From: Bacteroidaceae bacterium | Lineage (GTDB): Bacteria > Bacteroidota > Bacteroidia > Bacteroidales > Bacteroidaceae | DNA length: 64,000 bases | Direction of reading: 5' to 3' | Assembly (NCBI GenBank): GCA_024398755.1 | Contig: JAKSIQ010000004.1 | Location: 21,088-85,087 of the forward strand | In this document: positions 1 through 10,073 of the stretch, piece by piece | How positions within the stretch are numbered: the first letter of the stretch is position 1 | Layout: each line of letters starts with the position of its first letter | The notes under the pieces: model-generated | The model's input: the letters and a program-made list of their open reading frames with translations, nothing else | Told to the model about the DNA's origin: nothing | The model's database searches: none | Program-made: the position numbers and the translations under genes

Positions 1-33
1 GCAAAGATAGCATATTTCTATGACAAATTACCG

Positions 34-41
34 TACCTTTG
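34..41 (+). promoter_or_regulatory. Bacteroidetes-type -7 element upstream of yicC
   Basis: TACCTTTG matches the Bacteroidetes primary sigma -7 consensus TAnnTTTG and sits 33 bases before the yicC start. The -33 region (TTTC near 15-18) is only a partial match to TTTG, with a 15-base spacer. It would drive the yicC-gmk-nadD run. Confidence 0.5.
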
Positions 42-74
42 CAGGAAGCAAACAAGAAAAAACAAGTTCCGGAA

Positions 75-956
75 ATGATACAGTCAATGACGGGTTACGG
101 CAAAGCCGCAGCAATGGTTTCGGGCCGTAAGGTAATAGTGGAAATCAAGTCTCTGAACAGCAAGGCAATGGATATTTCAACACGCATACCCCAGTCGTAT
201 CGTGAGCATGAATTGGATATCCGGTCACGCATTACCGCGGCATTGGAACGTGGAAAGGTCGATTTTTCCATTTATTTTGACCAGACGGCGCAATTGCCGC
301 CCACATTGGTTGATACCAATATGTTCAGTACTTATCTGGACCAACTGCGTCAGCTTTCCGCTGTCACTGGTGTATCGGTACCAGCCGATGTCATGAGTGT
401 GATTCTGCGTATGCCCGATGTTATGACATCGTCCCAGCAGACTGAAGAAGTGACCGATGACGAGTGGACGCCGGTATCGGCTGCTGTAGATCAGGCTATA
501 GCCGCTCTTGTGGAATACAGAAAAAGTGAGGGGACCGCACTTGAGGCCAAATTCCGCGAAAAGATCAGCAACATAGGTGAATTGCTGCTGCAGGTTGAAC
601 CGTACGAGAAAGACCGGGTGGCAAAAATCAAGGAACGTATGCGCCAGTCGCTTGAAGATGCTGTTGGAGCACAGTCTGTTGACAATAACCGTTTCGAACA
701 GGAAATGATTTTTTATATCGAGAAACTTGACATCAGCGAAGAGAAACAGCGTCTGTCAAATCATTTGAAATATTTCATCGAAACTGTTGACTCCGGTCAC
801 GGGCAGGGAAAGAAACTGGGTTTCATAGCTCAGGAGATGGGACGCGAAATAAATACGCTCGGCAGCAAAAGCAATCAGGCTGAGATGCAGAATATCGTGG
901 TCCGTATGAAGGATGAACTTGAACAGATCAAGGAACAGGTTCTCAACGTAATGTGA
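75..956 (+). CDS. yicC: YicC family endoribonuclease
   Basis: The 293-residue protein starts MIQSMTGYGKA, the signature opening of the YicC family, and ends in the conserved C-terminal DUF1732-type region (EMGREINTLGSKSN near residues 255-270). YicC proteins are known as cytoplasmic endoribonucleases linked to RNA turnover and stationary-phase survival. The ATG at 75 is chosen because a TTG at 39 overlaps the -7 promoter element and would add residues not typical of the family. It is followed 10 bases later by gmk and then nadD, a common Bacteroidetes order, so the three are probably co-transcribed. Confidence 0.93.
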   Translation: MIQSMTGYGKAAAMVSGRKVIVEIKSLNSKAMDISTRIPQSYREHELDIRSRITAALERGKVDFSIYFDQTAQLPPTLVDTNMFSTYLDQLRQLSAVTGVSVPADVMSVILRMPDVMTSSQQTEEVTDDEWTPVSAAVDQAIAALVEYRKSEGTALEAKFREKISNIGELLLQVEPYEKDRVAKIKERMRQSLEDAVGAQSVDNNRFEQEMIFYIEKLDISEEKQRLSNHLKYFIETVDSGHGQGKKLGFIAQEMGREINTLGSKSNQAEMQNIVVRMKDELEQIKEQVLNVM

Positions 957-966
957 TTGGATACAT

Positions 967-1533
967 ATGAGAGGCAAATGTCTGATTTTTTCTGCGCCTT
1001 CAGGCTCTGGCAAATCTACAATAGTTAATCATCTGCTGCAATATCCGGAACTCAGAATGAGTTTTTCGGTTTCAGCCACCAGCCGTGCTCCACGCGGGCA
1101 GGAAAAAGACGGTGAAGCTTATTTCTTCCTTTCTGCTGATGAGTTCCGTCGCCGTATTGGAAACGGGGATTTTCTGGAATACGAACAGGTATACGAGGGC
1201 TTGTATTACGGAACATTGAAGGAACAGGTGGAAAAATTGCTTGAGCAGGGTAGAAATGTCGTTTTTGATGTCGATGTGGTTGGCGGCTGCAATCTGAAGA
1301 AGCAGTTCGGCAATCAGGCTCTTTCCATGTTCATCCAGCCTCCTTCAATTGAGGAATTGGAACGTCGTCTTCGTGGGCGTGCCACCGATTCAGAAGAAAT
1401 GATTGAAAAACGTCTTGCCAAGGCACGCTACGAACTGGAATTCGCACCGAAGTTCGATATTATCGTGGTCAATGACAGACTTGAGGACGCATGTGCTCAG
1501 GCATATGCGGCTGTAAATTCTTTTGTCAATTGA
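967..1533 (+). CDS. gmk: Guanylate kinase
   Basis: A 188-residue guanylate kinase converting GMP and ATP to GDP and ADP. The P-loop is GSGKST at about residues 13-18. It is followed by the GMP-binding region (SATSRAPRGQEKDGEAYFF) and the lid segment rich in Arg (RRLRGR...EMIEKRLAKA). Length is normal for the family (about 185-205). It lies between yicC and nadD; its TGA at 1531-1533 is 7 bases before the nadD start, so translation may be coupled. Confidence 0.96.
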   Translation: MRGKCLIFSAPSGSGKSTIVNHLLQYPELRMSFSVSATSRAPRGQEKDGEAYFFLSADEFRRRIGNGDFLEYEQVYEGLYYGTLKEQVEKLLEQGRNVVFDVDVVGGCNLKKQFGNQALSMFIQPPSIEELERRLRGRATDSEEMIEKRLAKARYELEFAPKFDIIVVNDRLEDACAQAYAAVNSFVN

Positions 1534-1540
1534 AAAGCTC

Positions 1541-2119
1541 ATGCGCATAGCTGTTTTCGGCGGTACGTTCAACCCTATCCACAACGGTCATGTAGCTATT
1601 GCGCGCAGTATTCTTGACTGTAATCTTGCAGACAAGGTATGGCTTATGATTACCCCATGCAATCCATGGAAACAGGATCAGCTTCTGCCGGCAAATGACA
1701 TCAGACTCAAAATGGCCGCAGCTGCAGTAAGGGATATACCGGGAGTTGAAGCTTCCGCTTATGAATTCGGTCTTCCGATTCCCCAATACTCCGCATCGAC
1801 ACTGAAATCCCTGAAGAAGGATTATCCCGAACATGAGTTCATACTGGCTATAGGGGCTGACAATTGGATAAAATTTACCGGTTGGCGGGAATGGCAGTAT
1901 ATCATTGATAATTTCGGGATCATTGTTTATCCGCGTCATGGATACGGAAAACAGTCAGTTCCAGCAGAGCTTGAACATGCAAGGGTAACCTGGCTTGATT
2001 GCCCGCTTTTTAATGTCAGTTCCACTCAGATACGTTCCATGGCTGCCAGCGGAGACGATGTAAGCGGTCTGGTTCCGGCTCCGGCTCTGGAAATATTTCT
2101 TGATACATTGAACAGCTGA
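1541..2119 (+). CDS. nadD: Nicotinate-nucleotide adenylyltransferase
   Basis: A 192-residue NadD that joins nicotinate mononucleotide and ATP to form deamido-NAD in NAD synthesis. The nucleotidyltransferase motif GGTFNPIHNGH is at residues 7-17 and the C-terminal SSTQIRSM (ISSTxIR-type) motif is near 166-173. The ATG at 1541 (MRIAVFGGTF) is preferred over an upstream TTG at 1523, which would overlap gmk. The gene ends two bases before the convergent sprA stop, with no room for a separate terminator. Confidence 0.95.
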   Translation: MRIAVFGGTFNPIHNGHVAIARSILDCNLADKVWLMITPCNPWKQDQLLPANDIRLKMAAAAVRDIPGVEASAYEFGLPIPQYSASTLKSLKKDYPEHEFILAIGADNWIKFTGWREWQYIIDNFGIIVYPRHGYGKQSVPAELEHARVTWLDCPLFNVSSTQIRSMAASGDDVSGLVPAPALEIFLDTLNS

Positions 2120-2121
2120 AC

Positions 2122-5100
2122 TTATCGGGAAAGGGTGAACTTCAGACTGAAACCGCAGTCGTGGGTGCTTGTCGGGTATGATGATGTCGCTACCAGCGGG
2201 AAGTTGCTCTGATAATCGTAATAGAAGTTCAGCGTCAGCATTCTGCTGTATGTGTAATCGGCTTGCAACGATGCCTTTACTGCACGGTTTCCGCTGGTTG
2301 CTTGTGTAAGTCCCGTACGTATGTTGCGGCAAAGTGCACTCTGGTTCCTGTATGAAAAGTCAAGAGTCACATTCAGGTCATTGCTGACTTTGTTCTTTCC
2401 TGTACCCTGACTTGCCCCGAACAGTTTGACCTGATCCAAACGGAATCCGGTGCCTGCGGTAATGTCATCGGACGTTGATTCCACAATCTGGACAGAACTT
2501 GTACTTAATGCCAGAATTCTTGTTTTGCGGAACTCGAAACGTGCGGATATGCCATTCTTGAAAGTCATGTCAAGTCCGGCTAGAGGAGCGAACGATTCGT
2601 TTATTGAAACAGCGCCGATGTCATACATGCCGCTTGGCGTCGGCATGCCGCTGACTGCGTCATCAATGAATCCGCGGCCGTTCATGTATTCCATATAGCT
2701 GTTGAATGAATTGAAGCTGCCAATGGAATATACGCTCTTGTAGGCATGACGCAGAGTGAAACTCTTGAAATATTTCTGGATGGCGGGTATCTTTGAAAGG
2801 CCTGTATAAGTGAAAGACCAGTTGGGCAGCATGCTCATGACGGACGGAATCACATCCAGAGATGCTTTGTCCTTGTCGTGCCCTGAATATGCGGCAAGGA
2901 AAGCCGGAACAAGTACATCCGATGAATATAGTCCGACCGAGCCTTTTGACGGGTCGTATGCCTGACCTTTGTACTGGCCGTCAGGGTATGTTGCTCCATC
3001 GTATGTCTTCTCTATGCGTGAGCGGAATGTCTCCAGACTTTCTATCATCCTGTCAAAACTGCGGCTGTGATACCCGTTCCCGGACCGGTGTCCTTCAAAT
3101 GCGCTCCATATGGATATCGTTGTCATATTGAAACTGCCCGATTGGTTTGACGGCATCCCGGCATACATGTATTGGATGCGTTTGGACATGCTCTTGCTCC
3201 AGCTTGAATTCGCTTCAATACGAATGTCGTGCCATGGCTCAACGGTCATTTTCAGCTGAAGATCTTCATTCCTGGCCGATGCTGCCGTATGGGCCACGTT
3301 GCCCGAGGACTGCAGCCATCCTCTATCGGCGGCATGCTCCAGATATCCGTCATCGGCCAGACCGAATGCGAAATCAAGTCCAGGCGCAAGCATACCGTTC
3401 ATGTTGGATTGGCCGAATCTTCTTGATTCCGGCATGAAGCCTGGTACTGACAAAGAGTAGTTGTTGGTATAGCTTGCCTTGATCGAACGAACCATCATAA
3501 GAAGCCTGAGCCCCGCATCCATCACATCGCCCGGTCTTATATTCCTGTCCTTTTGCGGACGATCCGGATTCTGAATGATTTTCAGCATTATGTCAACAGA
3601 ATCTTTTGATCTGATGGATACGGTATCCTTCCCAATTTTTTTGGTTCGTAATTTCACTTCCTGACCGTCTTTGCCAGTCGCTGTAATTAAGGTGGTCAAG
3701 GTTCCCAACTTGTGCGGTATCACGTAAACGGAATCGGCAACCAGCGTCATTTCCTTTTTGAAGGCAGTCGATGCTTTGTAACCTTTGGATGCAGGTTTCT
3801 TGGCTTGAGAGTATTGGTCATTTACCTTAGCAAGATATGGTATTTTGTTGTACAGTTTCTGTAAATTGAAATTTCCACTTCCGGTTATTGTCCTTCTTTC
3901 CGCAATTATATTCCCATACGATGAACCATCCGCATACGTTGTCCCTCTATCCCACGAATAACTTGAATTGAATGAAGCGTTTCCTGAAATCCAGCTGAAG
4001 ATGGGAATTTTTTCAAAAGGAATGGCGTATGACAGGTTGAATGTCTGATTGTAGTCAAGTGGACGCCCCATCGATTGAAGGCTGGCCTTTACCGAATCTT
4101 TCCAAATCTGGTATTGGTCGGGGTAAAGATCCTTGTTGACAATCATATATGGTTCTTCCACCTCGGCCCCCGTCTTGGCAGTCAATGACATTTTAAGAAG
4201 GTTTGTCGGGTTCCAGTTTACGGAAAGATCACGTTGCCATCGGAACTGTTGCGAAAAAGTGGCCGGTATGCCAGAATCTTCGTTAGAACCTTCCAGGTCA
4301 CGCTGCTGCATTTCGTGATAATCACGCAGAAGGGCAGTACTGAACTGGATGTTTTGAGGTAGAGGATTGATTGTAGTCTCCTTGAACAGCACAAGCCATT
4401 TGGAACTGTTCTTGATTTCACCGAATGGCTTCCAGCCTTTGATTCCGCTGGAGTATGAATAATTCAGTTGTGCTTTCCAACTCAAGTCATGCTCGTATTC
4501 TACAGTGCTGCTGCTGTTGTCCGCTTCCCTTTTTGAATAGCTCAATGAGAAGTTTGCCGGATCGTAAGGCATCGGGGTCTTGCTCTTAACATTGACTTTT
4601 GCACCTGATATGCTGAAATTCCTCTGCTCGCTGACGGTTTGTGAAATGGCACGTATGGAATCACGTTCGTGTGACTGGCTGTATGAGTCCAATACGTCGT
4701 CAAGAAGCAGATCGCTGTCATACGGACTGTATTGCGGTGCTGTTGTCTGTTGTGAATATGAGTAATAAACCGGTACGGAAACATTGGCTTTCTCCGGCAG
4801 GAAACGTCCGAGATTGAAACTGGTGGTCATACCTAATTGCCGGTCATTGTCCAGGCTTCTTTGGGAAATACCCTGTTCCAATCCGCCGAAGCCTGCTGTC
4901 TTGAGCGAACCTGACAGGTCAACCGTAGCCAGGTCTGACAATTTCAGATTGAGCTTGCCCTTTGCAGCGACACCACCTTTGCTTTCAAAACCAATAAGAC
5001 GCAGTTCGTTGACCCATACAATTGCAGAACGTGTGCCAAGCGAGTTGTTTCTGACACCTATCATTATCGCTCTGACATTTCCGATGCTTGGATTACCGGC

Positions 5101-8100
5101 AATGCTTATACGATTTTCCGGATGATTCGGATCATATTCACTGTATATCTGGGAACTTGAAATGGCGCCGATGTTCCTTTGCGCATTACGGCGGTTCTTG
5201 ACTTGAGTCAGAATATCCATGCTGATGTCCAGCATGTTGGACGTGGGCCAGACCTTTTGTCTTTCACTCTCGGAATTGCCGTTGTACCGGCCTGGTTGGG
5301 TAAGTTCAAGCGGTATTTCGTATTCATAATAATTCCCGCTGTAGTCCGAGCCCAGCCTGATGAATACTGAAATATCTCCATTGGCCAGACTACCGTCATC
5401 AGGGTATGGCGCTTCTGCGTGTGTGAACATCTGCAGACGTTCATATTTTCTCAAATCCAGATTGCTCTTCTTGTATATTCCACGTGCCTCGCCTGCACCA
5501 AGATTCGTAATCTGCAGACTCATGGCCTGTTCGTTGTCCTGAATGAGCTGTGTCTGCTGAGGATCAAGAATTCGCGAAATACCAGGTGGAATGACATAAT
5601 TTACGGGGCTGCGGTCTCCATTTTCTTCAATATTGACCGATGTGGCACTGAATGAGCCGGAAATGCCAGGAGTCCGGTTTGAAACGCTTCCGATAGGCAG
5701 CTCGTAGTCGCGCCATTGGCTGGTCATGAGATCAAGTGTGGCAAAACGGAGATTCACACTCTCTCTGAATCCTGTCAGATACATGCGCATGAACCTGATG
5801 GAACTGAAGTCGCGTATCTGACCGACAACCTTTTCGTATTCATCGATCGGAATGCGGAAACAGAACCAGTTCACTGTTTCGGTGTTCCCGTTGCGCAACT
5901 TGATCTTGACTTCGCGCTTGTCCGCAATGAAATTCTTTCCGATTTCAAGGTCCTGTGGGCGTAGAGAAATTCTGTACTGGAAATATTTTTCGTATTCATC
6001 AAGAGTGAAATCCTGATTTGCGTCTTCCACGTCGGGAGTGGTGCGTGCGGACAGATTGTATTTGCTTCCGGAGTTTTCAAGATTCGGTGAATTCCCTTCA
6101 GTCCCGTTATATTTGCGGTATCGGTCAAGAACCGATGTACGTTGCTCGTCATAATCGGCTCCGCGGTAATGATGGTACGTGTCGGCGGCTGGATCATCAC
6201 GGAATTTTTCGAATGCCGCTCCAGACACCTTACCCTGTATCTGGCTCAAATAGGTCGCATAAGCCGGCCATTCGCGTTCTTCTTCGCTTGTCAGTCCGTT
6301 GAGACCTGTGTCCTGACGGTCACGGGACGACACATCGGTGTTGTCGAAGGCATACACAAGACTATGTGTAGTTGGCACCTTTCCCCATACGGTCGGTTCC
6401 CAAAGCGCGCTGTCGCCGTCGGCAGGAAGTCCGTTTTCAAAGAATTTCTTTCCGTCTGCAAGAATGTCTTCGCTGACTTCGCCAAGGTTGATGTAAAGGT
6501 CACCGCCAGCTGCAGACGGATTGTATATGAACGGGTCCAGCATCCAGAACTCTATGTACTCAATGTTTGCAGTCTCAAAGTCTGTGGTGGTCAGACGACG
6601 CATTATTCCGCCCCAGTTGGTTTCGGGATTGTTCAGATAGCCGTCATGGTCAATGTCGGGGTTCAGGTTGTAAGGGCCTCGTTCATTCGGATAGTATGCC
6701 AGATTAAGTACCTGAAGTGTTGTCGATTCACTTGACGCAGATTCCTTGTTAGGGTAGAGTTCTCTGTCATATATTTCACGGACATAATGGTTTGACAGCT
6801 GGTCAAGGTCATTCTTGATGTGTGAAGGCGTGAGTGACGAACTGCGGCTGGTGAATATGGGATCAATGGTAAACCAGTTCAGCAAGGCTCTATGGTATCC
6901 GGACCGTATGTCACCTGTCATGCCATATCCGGCCATATCTGAAGGTACAGCAGACAGAGACCATGCGGAAGGCTGCTTGATACTGATCCCGTTTTCTGCC
7001 GATTCAAAGTCATCAATGTATGAGGAACTTCCTTGAACCTTGTCGGAAACTTGAGAACGTAAGGCCGCCATTTCGGCTTGAAAATTTATGCTTGAAGGTT
7101 GTGTCGCGGTTACAAAAGGCAATTTGTCAACAAGTCTGGTAAGCCCCTGACTCTGATGCCGCCAGTCAATGTTCAAACCGTACATGGTGTTGACCAGAGG
7201 CTCGTCTCCCATGGTGACCTTGCTGGTCAGTGGCTTCTCGTTCAGATGCATCAACGTACCTCCGAACTTCAACTCTTTGCTGAAATCATAGGTCCAGTTG
7301 ATACCGGCCATGGTCTTGCGCTGCATGCTGTAGTCTGTGTTGCTTTCAAGCTGGACACTGATTGCTGTTCCTGCATCAAGTATGCTCTGGTTCATTATAG
7401 AAACGGTTCCCATACTGTAGTCCACAGTATAGTCAACGTTTTCCAACAGGGTGACCCCACCGGCAGTCACAGTGACGGAGCCTCTTGGGATATTTGTCGC
7501 TCCAAGCCTGATTGTCCCCGGATCACTTCCTGAAAATTGTCCGGTAATGAAGAACTTGTCTTTGTCTGCAATGCGGCGCGCAACGGTTCGTGTGGAATCG
7601 TAAAGTTCTTGAAACACATATTTCCCTGCTATGTCAGGATTGCCTATGGCTTCGCTGAGCCAGCTTCCGAAAGGCTCCACTACGGGAAAAATGACTTTAC
7701 CGTATTCTCCCAAAACCGTGTACCCCTCAACGTAGTCGAAACGCCCGTTCGGGTGGGCCGACTGATTGTCATCCAGACGGTCCATTCCAAGCAGACGTAT
7801 CAGTGGCGTCGCTTTCAGCATTGATTCTGGCAGATACTCCAGGCGACTGCCGGTACTGTCGCTGGCATAACTGACGGCCAGCTTGAACTGGTCGCTGGAC
7901 AGAGTACCCTGGGTTATGGAGTATACATTCTTCATCATCAGATCCCAGGTCCCGGTTCCAGGCGAATTGGAGTTGGATTTGAGCAGTTTTACAAATAATG
8001 CCTGGCTGTTGTCGGTGTTGTCCGATGAAAACTCGCCAACCTGATAGCTTTTCCCGTTCCAGGTGTATTCGTATGCCACACCGAGCACTTCGTCGCTTGT

Positions 8101-9357
8101 TAGAGCTGTTTTCAGTGATATGAAACCAAGTGAACGGTTCAAAATGAATTCGTTGTCAGACAACTTTCTGGCATTTGAAATTTTCTCATAGTCATTGCTT
8201 CCCGAAAAGGTACCGTCCAACACGGATAAAGACCTGTCAATGTCGCGTGCACCTGAATACGTGCTTAACAGAGATTCATACAGACTGTTCGCACGGTTTG
8301 CCGGAGCCGGGCCATCCTGCGGATGCCAGTTGCTGTTCCAGATGTGTTCCGTTTCTCCAAGGTCTGTAAAGGCAAGTATGTTGCGTGGACTGTCATAGCT
8401 GCTCTTCTTGTTGGTGACCCAGACTTCTATTCTCGTAATCTGAATGCCTGACACGATGGAAGGCAGCATGGACATGTTGTCGTTGAACCTGTCGCGGAAG
8501 AAATGCGCAAGAAAGAAATGACGGTTCTCATCATAGTCACTCGCGTCAAGTTCAAAATCGGTAATCTGTCTGCCTGCGTTGCTGTTTACCTGACTTGATG
8601 AAGATTCTTTCTGGGACAGTACCATCTGAAGGTTCAATTTGCCGAACTGCAAATCAGTGCGTATGCCGAACAGGGAATTGGAACCTTGAATCAGAGAGGA
8701 ATTTGATGGGAAACTGATGTTGCCGGCCTCAAACAGCCGTATTATCTCATCTTCCTTGCCTTCGTAATGAAGACGGATTTTCTTTGCATCAAAATCAAAT
8801 GTGGCCTCAGTATTGTAGTTGAGGTTCATGTTGATCTTGTCACCCACTTTTCCGTTGATGCTGAGATTTATCTGCTCGTCAAAATCAAAACTTCCAGTGC
8901 TTCGGTTCTGGAGTGATAAAGACGGATTGTCAAGTTTCGTATGGTCATATCCAAGTTTGATTGATGCCGATCCGCTGGTTTTGATCTGTACTCCGCCAGG
9001 ACCGAAAAACTTTTCTGCCGGTCCGAGATCAAACTTCATGTCCGTGAAATCGAACTTGTTCTGTCCTGTTTCTGCAAAGTCCTGTGTGTATCTGTCATAG
9101 AAATAGGCATTCATGGACTTCTGACGTCTGAATTTGTGGTATTCATCAGAACTCATCAGCATTGGAACGTCCAGGTATGAATCACCAAGTTTTGTGCCCC
9201 AAAGGAATGTCCCGTCCGTTTCGTCATACTCGACAGATTCGACAAGATTCGACGGGGACGGTGCCTTGAAAGGCCCGTCTTGTGACAACGATTGCGACAG
9301 GCTCATTCCGGGGAATAAGCCTATGAACGCAATGACAATTGTCTTTCCTGCTTTCAT
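2122..9357 (-). CDS. sprA: Type IX secretion outer-membrane translocon SprA
   Basis: The 2411-residue protein has a signal peptide (MKAGKTIVIAFIGLFPGMSLSQ) and reads throughout as SprA/Sov, the giant outer-membrane beta-barrel that is the pore of the type IX secretion system. The N-terminal third carries the conserved segments LGPAEKFFGPGGVQIKT and FDFDEQINLSINGKVGDK. The middle has the repeated SprA-type jelly-roll stretches (for example DDFESAENGISIKQPSAW and WVNELRL). The C-terminus ends in alternating aromatic strands with a final FTLSR. Length matches known SprA proteins (about 2400). It starts exactly where ruvA ends (TGA directly followed by ATG), a neighbour pair seen in other Bacteroidetes. 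PorT, another T9SS protein, is encoded at about 39.4 kb. No frameshift is visible. Confidence 0.93.
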   Translation of the reverse strand: MKAGKTIVIAFIGLFPGMSLSQSLSQDGPFKAPSPSNLVESVEYDETDGTFLWGTKLGDSYLDVPMLMSSDEYHKFRRQKSMNAYFYDRYTQDFAETGQNKFDFTDMKFDLGPAEKFFGPGGVQIKTSGSASIKLGYDHTKLDNPSLSLQNRSTGSFDFDEQINLSINGKVGDKINMNLNYNTEATFDFDAKKIRLHYEGKEDEIIRLFEAGNISFPSNSSLIQGSNSLFGIRTDLQFGKLNLQMVLSQKESSSSQVNSNAGRQITDFELDASDYDENRHFFLAHFFRDRFNDNMSMLPSIVSGIQITRIEVWVTNKKSSYDSPRNILAFTDLGETEHIWNSNWHPQDGPAPANRANSLYESLLSTYSGARDIDRSLSVLDGTFSGSNDYEKISNARKLSDNEFILNRSLGFISLKTALTSDEVLGVAYEYTWNGKSYQVGEFSSDNTDNSQALFVKLLKSNSNSPGTGTWDLMMKNVYSITQGTLSSDQFKLAVSYASDSTGSRLEYLPESMLKATPLIRLLGMDRLDDNQSAHPNGRFDYVEGYTVLGEYGKVIFPVVEPFGSWLSEAIGNPDIAGKYVFQELYDSTRTVARRIADKDKFFITGQFSGSDPGTIRLGATNIPRGSVTVTAGGVTLLENVDYTVDYSMGTVSIMNQSILDAGTAISVQLESNTDYSMQRKTMAGINWTYDFSKELKFGGTLMHLNEKPLTSKVTMGDEPLVNTMYGLNIDWRHQSQGLTRLVDKLPFVTATQPSSINFQAEMAALRSQVSDKVQGSSSYIDDFESAENGISIKQPSAWSLSAVPSDMAGYGMTGDIRSGYHRALLNWFTIDPIFTSRSSSLTPSHIKNDLDQLSNHYVREIYDRELYPNKESASSESTTLQVLNLAYYPNERGPYNLNPDIDHDGYLNNPETNWGGIMRRLTTTDFETANIEYIEFWMLDPFIYNPSAAGGDLYINLGEVSEDILADGKKFFENGLPADGDSALWEPTVWGKVPTTHSLVYAFDNTDVSSRDRQDTGLNGLTSEEEREWPAYATYLSQIQGKVSGAAFEKFRDDPAADTYHHYRGADYDEQRTSVLDRYRKYNGTEGNSPNLENSGSKYNLSARTTPDVEDANQDFTLDEYEKYFQYRISLRPQDLEIGKNFIADKREVKIKLRNGNTETVNWFCFRIPIDEYEKVVGQIRDFSSIRFMRMYLTGFRESVNLRFATLDLMTSQWRDYELPIGSVSNRTPGISGSFSATSVNIEENGDRSPVNYVIPPGISRILDPQQTQLIQDNEQAMSLQITNLGAGEARGIYKKSNLDLRKYERLQMFTHAEAPYPDDGSLANGDISVFIRLGSDYSGNYYEYEIPLELTQPGRYNGNSESERQKVWPTSNMLDISMDILTQVKNRRNAQRNIGAISSSQIYSEYDPNHPENRISIAGNPSIGNVRAIMIGVRNNSLGTRSAIVWVNELRLIGFESKGGVAAKGKLNLKLSDLATVDLSGSLKTAGFGGLEQGISQRSLDNDRQLGMTTSFNLGRFLPEKANVSVPVYYSYSQQTTAPQYSPYDSDLLLDDVLDSYSQSHERDSIRAISQTVSEQRNFSISGAKVNVKSKTPMPYDPANFSLSYSKREADNSSSTVEYEHDLSWKAQLNYSYSSGIKGWKPFGEIKNSSKWLVLFKETTINPLPQNIQFSTALLRDYHEMQQRDLEGSNEDSGIPATFSQQFRWQRDLSVNWNPTNLLKMSLTAKTGAEVEEPYMIVNKDLYPDQYQIWKDSVKASLQSMGRPLDYNQTFNLSYAIPFEKIPIFSWISGNASFNSSYSWDRGTTYADGSSYGNIIAERRTITGSGNFNLQKLYNKIPYLAKVNDQYSQAKKPASKGYKASTAFKKEMTLVADSVYVIPHKLGTLTTLITATGKDGQEVKLRTKKIGKDTVSIRSKDSVDIMLKIIQNPDRPQKDRNIRPGDVMDAGLRLLMMVRSIKASYTNNYSLSVPGFMPESRRFGQSNMNGMLAPGLDFAFGLADDGYLEHAADRGWLQSSGNVAHTAASARNEDLQLKMTVEPWHDIRIEANSSWSKSMSKRIQYMYAGMPSNQSGSFNMTTISIWSAFEGHRSGNGYHSRSFDRMIESLETFRSRIEKTYDGATYPDGQYKGQAYDPSKGSVGLYSSDVLVPAFLAAYSGHDKDKASLDVIPSVMSMLPNWSFTYTGLSKIPAIQKYFKSFTLRHAYKSVYSIGSFNSFNSYMEYMNGRGFIDDAVSGMPTPSGMYDIGAVSINESFAPLAGLDMTFKNGISARFEFRKTRILALSTSSVQIVESTSDDITAGTGFRLDQVKLFGASQGTGKNKVSNDLNVTLDFSYRNQSALCRNIRTGLTQATSGNRAVKASLQADYTYSRMLTLNFYYDYQSNFPLVATSSYPTSTHDCGFSLKFTLSR

Positions 9358-9954
9358 TCAGATTCGTTTGAGCGCTTCTCTGATTACTGATTCAACACTC
9401 ATGTCCTGATTTTCCTTCAATATGGCTGCAATCACTTTCTGTGATGCTGCCGGTTGGAATCCCAAGGCAGTCATGGCACTGACGGCTTCTTCGGCCACCT
9501 GTCCGGACCTGATATCAGCAGACTGCTCTGATGTGGATGGACCGTCTGACGTTTCAGCAATTCTGTCCTTAAGGTCTACAATTATGCGCTGGGCCGTTTT
9601 GGCTCCAATGCCTTTGACTTTTTTCAGAAGCATGTCATTTCCGCTGGAAATTATTGACTGCAGTTCTGACGGAGTGAAAGACGAAAGTATCATACGTGCT
9701 GACGCCCCACCAATGCCGGGAACGGAAATCAGCATGGTGAACAGATCTCTTTCCTGTTTTTCGCTGAAGCCGAACAGGACATATGCGTCTTCACGGATTG
9801 ATTCGTAAACGTACAACCTTGCCTGCTGTTTCCCTTGAAGGGAAGAGTATGTATATACCGATATGTTCAATCCATATCCGATGCCCCCGGATGTCAGTAT
9901 TACGGCCTGGGTTGGAGTGAGTTCCTCCAATTCTCCTTGAATGAATTCTATCAT
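9358..9954 (-). CDS. ruvA: Holliday junction DNA helicase subunit RuvA
   Basis: A 198-residue RuvA that binds four-way junctions and loads RuvB for branch migration. The N-terminal OB fold starts [14 protein letters not shown]. The two helix-hairpin-helix motifs are [13 protein letters not shown] and [13 protein letters not shown] near residues 70-120, and a C-terminal domain III contacts RuvB ([17 protein letters not shown]). The ATG at 9954 gives the family-typical start; a further upstream ATG at 9999 adds 15 unrelated residues. It is transcribed with sprA, with zero spacing. Confidence 0.95.
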   Translation of the reverse strand: MIEFIQGELEELTPTQAVILTSGGIGYGLNISVYTYSSLQGKQQARLYVYESIREDAYVLFGFSEKQERDLFTMLISVPGIGGASARMILSSFTPSELQSIISSGNDMLLKKVKGIGAKTAQRIIVDLKDRIAETSDGPSTSEQSADIRSGQVAEEAVSAMTALGFQPAASQKVIAAILKENQDMSVESVIREALKRI

Positions 9955-10039
9955 AGTTCGTGCGTGCGTGTAGTAATAATTAACGCGCGTGTCATCCATT
10001 TATTGTCTGAACTTCGTAATAATGTTGGTCCCTTTTCAC

Positions 10040-10047
10040 TATTTTTG
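10040..10047 (+). promoter_or_regulatory. -7 element upstream of ddh
   Basis: TATTTTTG matches TAnnTTTG and lies 26 bases before the ddh ATG. No convincing -33 TTTG is seen at 17-23 bases upstream, so only the -7 half is supported. Confidence 0.45.
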
Positions 10048-10073
10048 CGCCGAACAACAATCAAACAAATCGT

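Noticed and set aside
2122-9357. Many open frames of 60-200 codons on the plus strand across this region
   Set aside because: They lie antisense to the continuous 2411-codon sprA frame, lack recognisable domains, and have composition expected from the opposite strand of a real gene.
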